Shown here: piece by piece, positions 43,778 through 50,725 of the stretch
How positions within the stretch are numbered: position 1 is the stretch's first letter
Layout: the number at the start of each line of letters is the position of its first letter
Assembly: GCF_006874465.1 (NCBI RefSeq)
Contig: NZ_VIRL01000001.1
Coordinates: 62,001-126,000, forward strand
DNA: 64,000 nucleotides
Source of the DNA: Microbispora bryophytorum
GTDB taxonomy: Bacteria > Actinomycetota > Actinomycetes > Streptosporangiales > Streptosporangiaceae
Direction: 5' to 3'
Notes under the pieces: model-generated
Seen by the model: the letters and a program-made list of their open reading frames with translations, nothing else
The model's database searches: none
What the model was told of the DNA's origin: nothing
Made by a program: the position numbers and the translations under genes

Positions 43778-43828
43778 GTTACGACACTGCTGATGTAACA
43801 GCTTTGGTTGCGATAACACTGTCGTAAC
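43778..43828. promoter_or_regulatory. inverted repeats in the Rrf2-SDR divergent promoter
   Basis: GTTACGACA (43778-43786) and TGTCGTAAC (43820-43828) are exact inverted complements 33 nt apart. Further GTAAC/GTTAC half-sites lie at 43766-43782 and in between. They are good candidates for Rrf2 binding sites controlling both genes. Confidence 0.5.
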
Positions 43829-43878
43829 CAATATTGTTCTGACAACTGAGCCAACGATGCAACAGAGAGGTGCGAAGA

Positions 43879-44634
43879 ATGAACAAGCCACTCACAGGAA
43901 AGGTCGCCCTGGTCACTGGCGGGTCCCGCGGACTGGGAGCCGCGACCGTACGGCTGCTCGCCGAGCAGGGCGCCGACGTCGCGTTCACCTACGTCAGCTC
44001 CGACCAGCAGGCGAAGGCCGTCGTCGACGAGGTGCGCGGCAAGGGGGCGAAGGCCGTCGCCTTCCGGACCGATCAGGCCGACACGAGCCGGGCGCCGGCG
44101 CTGATCGCCGACGTGGTCGCACACTTCGGCGGCCTGGACATCCTCATCAACAACGCGGCGATCTCGCCGGAACAGGGCCGCACCGTGGACGACCCGGACG
44201 CCGACACCGCCGCGCTCGACCGCATGCACGCCACCAACTATCTCGGCGTGATCGCCACCATCCGGGCCGCTTCCAGAGTGCTGCGCGCCGACGGCCGGAT
44301 CATCACGGTGAGTTCGGGGCTGGGCTCGCGGGTGGGCGTCCCGGGCCTTGCCGACTATTCGGCGACCAAGTCTGGTGTCGAGAGGTACACGATGGGCGTC
44401 GCCCGCGACCTTGGCCGCCGGGGCATCACGGCCAACGTCGTGGAGGCCGGACTGATGGAGAGCGGGATGGAGCCGCCGGACGCCGAGACCCTCCAGGCCC
44501 TGCTCAGCTCACTGTCGCTGCAGCGCATGGGCCATCCCGACGAGATCGCCGCGGCGATCGTCTTCCTGGCGAGCCCCGCCGCGTCGTACATCACGGGCGC
44601 AGTGCTGGACGCCCACGGCGGCTACAACGCCTGA
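43879..44634 (+). CDS. short-chain dehydrogenase/reductase (SDR)
   Basis: A 251-residue classical SDR: TGGSRGLG at about 14-21, NNAAISPEQ, catalytic Ser in VSSGLGSRVG, YSATKSG (Tyr/Lys), and SYITGAVLDAHGG at the C terminus. It resembles 3-oxoacyl-ACP reductase-like SDRs of the redox-stress type found beside Rrf2 or LysR regulators. gagagg precedes ATG 43879. The second epimerase cassette begins 2 nt after its stop. Confidence 0.92.
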   Translation: MNKPLTGKVALVTGGSRGLGAATVRLLAEQGADVAFTYVSSDQQAKAVVDEVRGKGAKAVAFRTDQADTSRAPALIADVVAHFGGLDILINNAAISPEQGRTVDDPDADTAALDRMHATNYLGVIATIRAASRVLRADGRIITVSSGLGSRVGVPGLADYSATKSGVERYTMGVARDLGRRGITANVVEAGLMESGMEPPDAETLQALLSSLSLQRMGHPDEIAAAIVFLASPAASYITGAVLDAHGGYNA

Positions 44635-44635
44635 C

Positions 44636-44673
44636 TTGACCATATAGTAGTCAGCCACTTAGGCTGACTACTA
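44636..44673 (+). promoter_or_regulatory. promoter and palindromic operator of epimerase cassette 2
   Basis: TTGACC (44636-44641) and TAGGCT (44660-44665) are 18 nt apart. A perfect 12-bp palindrome, arms TAGTAGTCAGCC (44645-44656) and GGCTGACTACTA (44662-44673), overlaps the -10 box. The right arm matches the single GCTGACTACTA at cassette 1. Confidence 0.65.
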
Positions 44674-44696
44674 AAGAGTCAAGTCAGGAGAGGCAT

Positions 44697-45287
44697 ATGA
44701 GGATCTTTCTGGCCGGCGCGTCCGGCGTGATCGGGCAGCGGCTGATTCCCCGCCTGGTCAAGGAAGGGCACGTGGTCGGCGGCATGACCCGCTCGTCCGG
44801 CAAGACCGAGCTGCTGGCCCGGCTCGGCGCCGAGCCGATCCTGTGCGACGTCTTCGACCGCGACGCGTTGATCAAAGCGGTTCGCGACTTCGCCCCGGAC
44901 GTCATCCTGAACGAACTGACCGATCTGCCGGACGAGGTCGAGAAGATCGGTGACCACGTGGAGCTCAACGCCCGCATCCGGACCGAGGGCAACCAGAACC
45001 TGATCGAGGCGGCACGGCAGAGCGGATCACCGAAGATCCTCGCCCAGACCGTCGCCTGGCAGCTACCGGCCGGCCCCGACGCCGACGCCGTCATCGAGCT
45101 CGAACGCTCCGTACTCGCCGAGGGCGGGGTCGTGCTCAGCTACGGGCAGTTCTACGGACCCGGCACCTACAACGAACAGCAGATCCCCGCCGAGCCACGC
45201 GTCCAGATCGACCACGCCGCCGACCGGACGGTGGAACTGCTCGACGCGCCGTCAGGCGTCGTCGTCATCACCGACCAGCCCGCGTAG
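44697..45287 (+). CDS. short NAD(P)-dependent epimerase/oxidoreductase, copy 2
   Basis: A 196-residue near-duplicate of the 27256 gene: same length, same GASGVIG dinucleotide motif, 11 substitutions. The substitutions are spread through the middle and C-terminal parts, while the first 99 nt are identical, which suggests recent duplication or gene conversion. The ribosome site is aggagagg. Behind it lies only a fragment of the HxlR regulator that follows copy 1, so control must come from the regulator of cassette 1 or another protein. Confidence 0.85.
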   Translation: MRIFLAGASGVIGQRLIPRLVKEGHVVGGMTRSSGKTELLARLGAEPILCDVFDRDALIKAVRDFAPDVILNELTDLPDEVEKIGDHVELNARIRTEGNQNLIEAARQSGSPKILAQTVAWQLPAGPDADAVIELERSVLAEGGVVLSYGQFYGPGTYNEQQIPAEPRVQIDHAADRTVELLDAPSGVVVITDQPA

Positions 45288-45304
45288 GAGTCGGGGGACG
45301 TCAG

Positions 45305-45418
45305 GGCACCCGCGAGCCCGTCGTGATCGGCGCCCGCACCGCGTCCGGCAAGGACGTCGAGCTCGAAGACCTCGCCATCGTGGCGCACGGCGACCGGGCC
45401 GGCCCACAGAGCGGCTGA
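45305..45418 (+). pseudogene. 3' remnant of an HxlR regulator gene
   Basis: 38 codons ending in TGA translate to GTREPVVIGARTASGKDV... AIVAHGD, matching the C-terminal 35 residues of the HxlR protein at 27862-28353. The region between epimerase stop and start codon also aligns with cassette 1 (about 20 nt), after which some 128 codons are missing. So the regulator gene was lost by one internal deletion. Confidence 0.85.
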
Positions 45419-45501
45419 CCGTCCACCTGGCCTGGTCCAGCCAAGCCCGGTCCCGGGCCGGCCCATCCCGGCCATCACCAATTTCTCAGGCCACCGCGCT
45501 C

Positions 45502-46755
45502 ATGCGTGCGTGGATTCTTCAGGGACCTGTTTTGTCATCTCATGTAACCGTCGGGACGCGCGCGATCCCCCGCCGGCGCACTCTCCCCGCCGGACTCGCC
45601 CTGACGGGCGCGGCGCTCGCGTTCACCGGTCTCTACCTCGCGGCAGGCGCGCTGACGCCGCTGCTCGTGCTCTACAAACAGCAGTGGGACTTCCCGCCGT
45701 CGCTCCTCACCCTGGCGTTCGCCGTGTACGCGGCCGGCTTCCTCGCCGCCGTCCTGACGCTGGGCTCGCTCTCCGACCACGTCGGCCGGAGCCCGGTCCT
45801 GATCGGAGCCCTGGTCGTCCAGCTCGTGTCGAACGTCCTGTTCCTCCTCGCCTCCGACATCGGATGGGTGATCGCCGGACGCATCGTGCAGGGCGTCTCC
45901 AGCGGCGCCGCGACGGCCGCCTTCACCGCGGCGCTCGTGGAACTCGCCCCCGCGGGCAGCAAGAGGCTCGGCACGATCCTCGGCAGCGCCGGCCTGACGG
46001 GCGGCCTCGGCGCCGGATCCCTGCTGGCCGGCCTCGCGATCCAGCTCACGCCCACGGCGAACACCATCACCTTCACCGTCCTCATCGTCCTGACCCTTCT
46101 CGGGATCGTCGCCGTCGTCCTGTCGCCCGAGACCATGACCCGCACCCCCGGCGCGCTCCGCTCGATGGTCCCGCGCGTGGCGATCCCGCGCGCCGCCCGG
46201 AAGGAGTTCGCCGCCGCCGCACCCGTGGTCGCCGCGGTCTGGATGCTCGCCGGCCTGTCCGGAGGGCTCGCGCCGAACATGGTCCGCAGCGTCTTCCACC
46301 TGGACAGCGGCCTGCTCAACGGCCTGACCGGATTCATCGCGCCAGCGGTCTCGACCGTCGTCGGGCTGTCGTTCGCCCGCGTCGACCCGCGACGGGCGAT
46401 GACCGTCGGCATCTACGCGTCCGTCGCCGGGGCCGTCGGCATCATCGGCGGGGTGTACGCCGGAAGCCTCACCGTCATGATCATCGGGCAGGCCGTCGCC
46501 GGTGTCGGCTTCGGGGCGTCCTTCTCCGCGGCCCTGCGCCTGGTCTTCCCGCTCGCGGCCGCGCACCAGCGGGCGGGCGTCGTCGCCGGGATCTACGTGG
46601 TCTCCTACGTCGCCTTCGGCGTGCCCATCGTCATCGAGGGTCAGCTCGTGGGCCCGCTCGGCGAGGTCCCGGCCGTCGTCTGCTACACGGCCCTGACCGT
46701 CCTGCTCGCGCTCGTCAGCCTCGTCGCCCAGACGCGCATGAGACACCGTGCCTGA
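45502..46755 (+). CDS. MFS transporter
   Basis: A 417-residue integral membrane protein with 12 predicted hydrophobic segments. The loop 2-3 motif is GSLSDHVGRSPVLIGAL, the classic MFS motif A, and segment 4 begins GRIVQGVSSGAATAAF. It probably exports a small molecule by proton antiport; substrate unknown. The ATG 45502 start has no ribosome site and the first 28 residues are hydrophilic, so the true start may lie slightly downstream. An SDR gene follows after 142 nt. Confidence 0.87.
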   Translation: MRAWILQGPVLSSHVTVGTRAIPRRRTLPAGLALTGAALAFTGLYLAAGALTPLLVLYKQQWDFPPSLLTLAFAVYAAGFLAAVLTLGSLSDHVGRSPVLIGALVVQLVSNVLFLLASDIGWVIAGRIVQGVSSGAATAAFTAALVELAPAGSKRLGTILGSAGLTGGLGAGSLLAGLAIQLTPTANTITFTVLIVLTLLGIVAVVLSPETMTRTPGALRSMVPRVAIPRAARKEFAAAAPVVAAVWMLAGLSGGLAPNMVRSVFHLDSGLLNGLTGFIAPAVSTVVGLSFARVDPRRAMTVGIYASVAGAVGIIGGVYAGSLTVMIIGQAVAGVGFGASFSAALRLVFPLAAAHQRAGVVAGIYVVSYVAFGVPIVIEGQLVGPLGEVPAVVCYTALTVLLALVSLVAQTRMRHRA

Positions 46756-46897
46756 GCCAAGGGCTCGGCTTAGACCGACGGACGGGGACCTCGTCCGGAC
46801 CCCGGCTGGGCTCATCTTCACATTCAGCATGCCCGGCGATCAGATCAGCCTTCACATCCATGTGTGCATCAACCGTCGCGAAAGAACGGAAACCGCA

Positions 46898-47896
46898 ATG
46901 ACGCTTATCTCTACTCCCTTCGGTGCGCGTACCACTGCAGCGGAGGTTCTGGCCGGGGTGGACCTGACCGGACGCCGCATGATCGTCACGGGAGGAGCGT
47001 CGGGGGTGGGAACCGCAACGGTCCGCGCCCTCGCCGGCGCCGGCGCACGCGTCACGATCGCCACCCGTAACCCCGCCATCGCCAAGCCGCTCGTGGAGGA
47101 GTCCCCGAACATCGACGTCGCCGCGGTCGACCTCGCCGACCTGGACTCGGTGCGGGCCTTCTGCGCCGCCTGGGACGGTCCGGTGGACGCCGTCGTCGCC
47201 AACGCGGGCGTGATGATGCTGCCCGAGCGCCAGGTCAACGCACAGGGCTGGGAGATGCAGCTCGCCACCAACTACCTCGGCCACTTCGCACTGGTGACGG
47301 GCCTGCGGACGGCCCTTCGGTCGGCGGAGGGGGCTCGCGTGGTCATGGTCAGTTCCGGTGCGCACCTGCTGGCGGGGGTCGACTTCGAGGACCCGCAGTT
47401 CGAGCGGAAGCCGTACGACTCCAGGATCGCCTACGCACAGTCGAAGACCGCCGACGTGCTGCTCGCCGTCGGGATCAGCCGCCGATGGGCACAGGACGGC
47501 ATCCGCGCCAACGCCTGCGCTCCGGGGCAGATTCTGACGAACCTGATGCGTCACCTGGATGCGGCCACCCTGCAGGCGCTCGGCGTGACGGACCCGGACG
47601 GGAACACGACCATTCCGGATCACTACAAGACGCCTGAGGAAGGGGCTGCCACCAGCGTCCTGCTCGCCGCGTCACCGCTCCTCGAAGGCGTGACCGGACG
47701 CTACTTCGAGAACAACCAGGAGGCCCCGGTCGTCGAGGGCGGCCCCCATCTGATGGCGGAGGGCGGCCCCGAGGCGATGGTGGACATGGTGGCCGAGTGG
47801 GCCGTCGATCCCGCCGCCGCGGACCGCCTCTGGGAGTACGCGTCCACGACCATCGGCGACACCACCGACCTCTCCGGCACCTCGGACTCACGCTGA
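46898..47896 (+). CDS. SDR family oxidoreductase
   Basis: A 332-residue protein of the extended/retinol-dehydrogenase-like SDR type: TGGASGVGTATV (about 31-42), VANAGVMM, MVSSGAHLL with the catalytic Ser, and YAQSKTADVLL (Tyr and Lys). An N-terminal extension of about 25 residues (STPFGARTTAAEVLAG) precedes the Rossmann fold, as usual in this subgroup. ATG 46898 follows acgga. Substrate unknown. Confidence 0.9.
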   Translation: MTLISTPFGARTTAAEVLAGVDLTGRRMIVTGGASGVGTATVRALAGAGARVTIATRNPAIAKPLVEESPNIDVAAVDLADLDSVRAFCAAWDGPVDAVVANAGVMMLPERQVNAQGWEMQLATNYLGHFALVTGLRTALRSAEGARVVMVSSGAHLLAGVDFEDPQFERKPYDSRIAYAQSKTADVLLAVGISRRWAQDGIRANACAPGQILTNLMRHLDAATLQALGVTDPDGNTTIPDHYKTPEEGAATSVLLAASPLLEGVTGRYFENNQEAPVVEGGPHLMAEGGPEAMVDMVAEWAVDPAAADRLWEYASTTIGDTTDLSGTSDSR

Positions 47897-47988
47897 CCTC
47901 GCGCCCCACTGATCTCATCGAGGGCGCGGTGGGTGCGGGATACCGAGAAGACCGATGGCTCTCCACCTGGCAGGAAGGACTATGACCT

Positions 47989-48615
47989 GTGAAGGATCTG
48001 ACCATCATCCGGCTGCCCGTGGACGCGAGTGCTGATGCCGCCCTCATGACCGACGTCGCCCTTCTCGTCAACCGGGTGTACGCGGTCGCCGAACAGGGGT
48101 TGTGGCGGGCGGGCGCCGAACGAACGTCAGCGGATGAGATCTCCCGACTGACCCTCGCCGGCGAGATCGCGGTGGCCCGGTTGGAGGGGCGGCTCGTCGG
48201 CTGCGTCCGGGTGCGGCATCTCGACGACATCACCGGCGAGTTCGGAATGCTCGCCGCAGACCCTGATCACCGCGGCATCGGGATCGGACGGGAACTCGTC
48301 CATTTCGCGGAGCAGGGATGCAAGAACGCCGGGCTCGCCGTGATGCAGCTTGAGGTGCTTTTCCCGCGGGAGTGGTCCCACCCCTCGAAGGAGTTCTTGG
48401 CCACCTGGTACACCAGCATCGGCTACCGGAAAGTCCGCACCGGGGTCATCGACGAGTCCTACCCCCATCTGGCGCCCCTCCTGGCGACACCATGCGCCTT
48501 CGTGGTCTACAACAAGGACCTTCTGAGTGAGCCCTCAACGCCTTGGTACGTTCACGTCCTTGGCGGCCCGAAGGGGCCGGTACGGCCAACAGGAGATCGC
48601 CAACCGGAGGATTGA
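47989..48615 (+). CDS. GNAT family N-acetyltransferase
   Basis: A 208-residue acetyltransferase. Motif A for acetyl-CoA binding is FGMLAADPDHRGIGIGRELVHFAEQ (about 82-106), preceded by VARLEGRLVGCVRVR and followed by LEVLFPREWSHPSKEFLATWYTSIGYRKV. It resembles the ArgA-like/YhbS-type single-domain GNATs. Substrate unknown. GTG 47989 has aggaagga upstream. The C-terminal 25 residues are Pro/Gly rich and may be non-native extension. A hairpin follows. Confidence 0.87.
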   Translation: MKDLTIIRLPVDASADAALMTDVALLVNRVYAVAEQGLWRAGAERTSADEISRLTLAGEIAVARLEGRLVGCVRVRHLDDITGEFGMLAADPDHRGIGIGRELVHFAEQGCKNAGLAVMQLEVLFPREWSHPSKEFLATWYTSIGYRKVRTGVIDESYPHLAPLLATPCAFVVYNKDLLSEPSTPWYVHVLGGPKGPVRPTGDRQPED

Positions 48616-48652
48616 TGACGCCCTGGCGGCGTGACTCGCAGCCGTACAGACT

Positions 48653-48677
48653 GGGTCCCGGAAGCCATCCGGGACCC
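48653..48677 (+). terminator. hairpin terminator after GNAT gene
   Basis: A perfect 10-bp stem (GGGTCCCGGA with TCCGGGACCC) with a 5-nt loop lies 38 nt past the GNAT stop and is followed by a weakly T-rich stretch. Confidence 0.55.
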
Positions 48678-48772
48678 TTCCGCGCTCTTGGCCCAGGATC
48701 CCGGATGCACGGACCGGAGCGCTGGACGATTTCCGGGATCATGATGGGCGTGTAAGCCGTTACGCTCCACTT

Positions 48773-49312
48773 GTGGCAGGACCGGTACTGGGAGTGGAGC
48801 TGCCGGGACCGCTCTCAGATGAGCGGCTAGGGGTTTTGCGTCGGATGCTCTCCCATATATCAGACCGGTTCGTGGAGGAGCGTCCCGGGCACTTTGATCT
48901 CAGCGTGGTCGCGGAGTCTTTGGGTGTCGTTGATCTTGATCAGGAACGTTCTCGGCCTTTCCTGGTTATCACCGCCGGACCGGGAGTCGGTGACGAGGAG
49001 ACGTTCGAGGCCGAGCATGCCGATCTACCGAATCTCGAACCGGTGATTGGGTTCACTCCAACTCACGATGTAAGCATCATCGCGATGTGCAACGGCCGAG
49101 TGGACCATATGGTCACCGCCCTGCTAACCGCCGAGGTGATGGCCCTCGTGGATGGTGTCGTCTCAATCGAGATCCATCACTGGCAGGCGCCCGCTATCCG
49201 GGACCTGCCTGGCTTGATTGCGATCACGCCCGGACCCGTGTGCACTGCGTACGGCACCAGTGAACTGGTGCGGGCGTGGGTGGCTCACCCCAACTTCCAG
49301 CTCGTCAAGTAG
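48773..49312 (+). CDS. DUF6368-like protein
   Basis: A 179-residue soluble alpha/beta protein. The opening (GPVLGVELPGPLSDERLGVLRRMLSHISDRFVEE) and the core (EPVIGFTPTHDVSIIAMCNGRVDHMVTALLTAEVMALVDG, AYGTSELVRAWVAHPNFQLVK) recall the DUF6368 family of actinomycetes, proposed to include immunity-like proteins. No toxin gene is beside it. GC at third positions is lower than in neighbours, which hints at transfer. GTG 48773 is the only good start. Confidence 0.6.
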   Translation: MAGPVLGVELPGPLSDERLGVLRRMLSHISDRFVEERPGHFDLSVVAESLGVVDLDQERSRPFLVITAGPGVGDEETFEAEHADLPNLEPVIGFTPTHDVSIIAMCNGRVDHMVTALLTAEVMALVDGVVSIEIHHWQAPAIRDLPGLIAITPGPVCTAYGTSELVRAWVAHPNFQLVK

Positions 49313-49501
49313 ACCCGATGGCCATCCCCGTTGCTCAACCGCCGAACTGGAGGCCCTGACACAGCGTCTGGGCCAGAAGCCATGCCCGAAAGCCATCGTG
49401 ACCAGGGAAAACACGGTGAAGATCATTGCGCGTATATTGCGCGACTCCCGACAGACCGCCGCTCAGAGTGGCCTACGGCTGCATAGGCCGGAAAAAGCAG
49501 A

Positions 49502-49521
49502 AGAGGCCCCGGAGGGCCTCT
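49502..49521 (-). terminator. rho-independent terminator of tRNA-Tyr
   Basis: An 8-bp perfect stem (AGAGGCCC with GGGCCTCT on the minus strand) and 4-nt loop are followed on that strand by TCTGCTTTTT. It lies 16 nt past the tRNA 3' end. Confidence 0.8.
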
Positions 49522-49539
49522 GAGCTGCTGTTCTGCTGG

Positions 49540-49621
49540 TGGCAGGTGCAAGGTTCGAACTTGCGTAGGCTGAGCCGACGGTTTTACAGACCGCTCCCTT
49601 TGGCCACTCGGGCAACCTGCC
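49540..49621 (-). tRNA. tRNA-Tyr (GTA anticodon)
   Basis: The 82-nt class II tRNA begins GGCAGGT and ends ACCTGCC plus discriminator A, forming a 7-bp acceptor stem. The anticodon loop reads CTGTAAA, giving GTA for tyrosine. A long variable arm and the GTTCGAACC T-loop are present. CCA is encoded at 49537-49539. A terminator follows. Confidence 0.95.
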
Positions 49622-49830
49622 TTGTCTTCCGCTCGCCGCGGCGACAGGTAGAAGAATAGCGGACTTCCCGCGTACACGTGACATGGGTTCCGGCCCGCCC
49701 CTCCCATGATCGGCAAAGGCCTCCCGGGACTCGGAGGCGGCCGCGGCGCAGCACCGGCCAGGGTGGGACGGTGGCCAGACAGGGCGGCGGATTTCGTGGC
49801 CCTCACGGGGATCGAGCGAGCGGCGGACGG

Positions 49831-50016
49831 AGTGTCGCACCGCTCGGCATCGTCTTCCCGCCGGGCATCACGGTCGTCGGAGAGTGCGACGATGCCAGGC
49901 GTGTCATCGTGGCCGGCCGGCCGCCGGCGGGGTTCGCCCTGCTCGGGGTGGTCGACGGCCTGGCCCACCTCGGCAGTGGAGGTGGCGCCCACGTCGTCAT
50001 GAGGAAAGACCTCTGA
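49831..50016 (+). pseudogene. possible GNAT acetyltransferase fragment
   Basis: In the 449 nt between tRNA-Tyr and the YajQ gene one plus frame reads LGIVFPPGITVVGECDD ... VIVAGRPPAGFALLGVVDGLAHL, which looks like the N-terminal half of a GNAT fold up to the fourth strand. It then breaks into unrelated residues and a stop before the acetyl-CoA motif. There is no start codon with a ribosome site. The rest of the interval shows nothing I can assign. Confidence 0.4.
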
Positions 50017-50070
50017 TCACATCGGGGCCCACTAATCTCGAAGGGCAACGGAGAGAGGACACGGACACCG

Positions 50071-50562
50071 ATGGCCGACAGCAGTTTCGACGTGGTGAGC
50101 AAGATCGACCAGCAGGAGGTCGACAACGCCCTGAACCAGACGGTCAAGGAGGTCGGGCACCGTTTCGACTTCAAGGGCACCGGCGCGAGCATCTCCTGGT
50201 CGGGGCAGAAGGACATCGAGATCAAGGCGAACAGCGAGGAGCGGGCCAACGCGGTTCTCGACGTCTTCAAGGAGAAGATCGTCAAGCGCAGCCTGTCTCT
50301 GAAGATCCTGGACGCGGGCGAGCCGAAGCTGTCCGGCAAGGAGTATCGCCTGATGGTGTCCCTCAAGGAGGGCATCGACCAGGAGAACGCCAAGAAGATC
50401 TCGAAGCTGATCCGGGACGAGGGCCCCAAGGGCGTGAAGGCTCAGATCCAGGGCGAGGAGCTCCGGGTCAGCTCGAAGAAGAAGGACGACCTTCAGGAGG
50501 TGATCTCCCTGCTCAAGGGCAAGGACCTCGACATCGCCCTCCAGTTCGTCAACTACCGGTGA
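50071..50562 (+). CDS. YajQ family nucleotide-binding protein
   Basis: A 163-residue protein matching the YajQ family along its whole length: [83 protein letters not shown] and the ending [11 protein letters not shown]. Family members bind cyclic di-GMP or other nucleotides and can act as effectors. ATG 50071 lies behind gagagagg. It is monocistronic, with a terminator after it. Confidence 0.95.
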   Translation: MADSSFDVVSKIDQQEVDNALNQTVKEVGHRFDFKGTGASISWSGQKDIEIKANSEERANAVLDVFKEKIVKRSLSLKILDAGEPKLSGKEYRLMVSLKEGIDQENAKKISKLIRDEGPKGVKAQIQGEELRVSSKKKDDLQEVISLLKGKDLDIALQFVNYR

Positions 50563-50589
50563 GACGCGTCACAGCGCGACACTGACGGA

Positions 50590-50618
50590 AAGGCCCTGAC
50601 CTGCGGGTTCAGGGCCTT
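50590..50618 (+). terminator. hairpin terminator of YajQ gene
   Basis: A 10-bp perfect stem (AAGGCCCTGA with TCAGGGCCTT) with a 9-nt loop is followed by CGTCGTTTT, 27 nt past the stop. Confidence 0.75.
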
Positions 50619-50685
50619 CGTCGTTTTCGGCCGCCCCCGCGCCATGACCATTTGGTTGCCCGAAGCAACGATCAGATTATGATTG

Positions 50686-50700
50686 CTTAGGGAAACTAAG
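50686..50700. promoter_or_regulatory. probable MarR operator of the MFS-YceI operon
   Basis: CTTAG-GGAAA-CTAAG forms a 5-bp inverted repeat in an AT-rich stretch 26 nt upstream of the MFS start, flanked by TTG and TTTGATC. It fits a MarR dimer site; a MarR gene is the last gene of this operon. Confidence 0.5.
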
Positions 50701-50725
50701 TTTGATCACATGGGGAAGGACTTCG

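Noticed and set aside
48576-48632. Short frame reading RYGQQEIANRRIDDALAA, like a DNA-binding protein tail
   Set aside because: It overlaps the 3' end of the GNAT gene and is too short to separate from chance.
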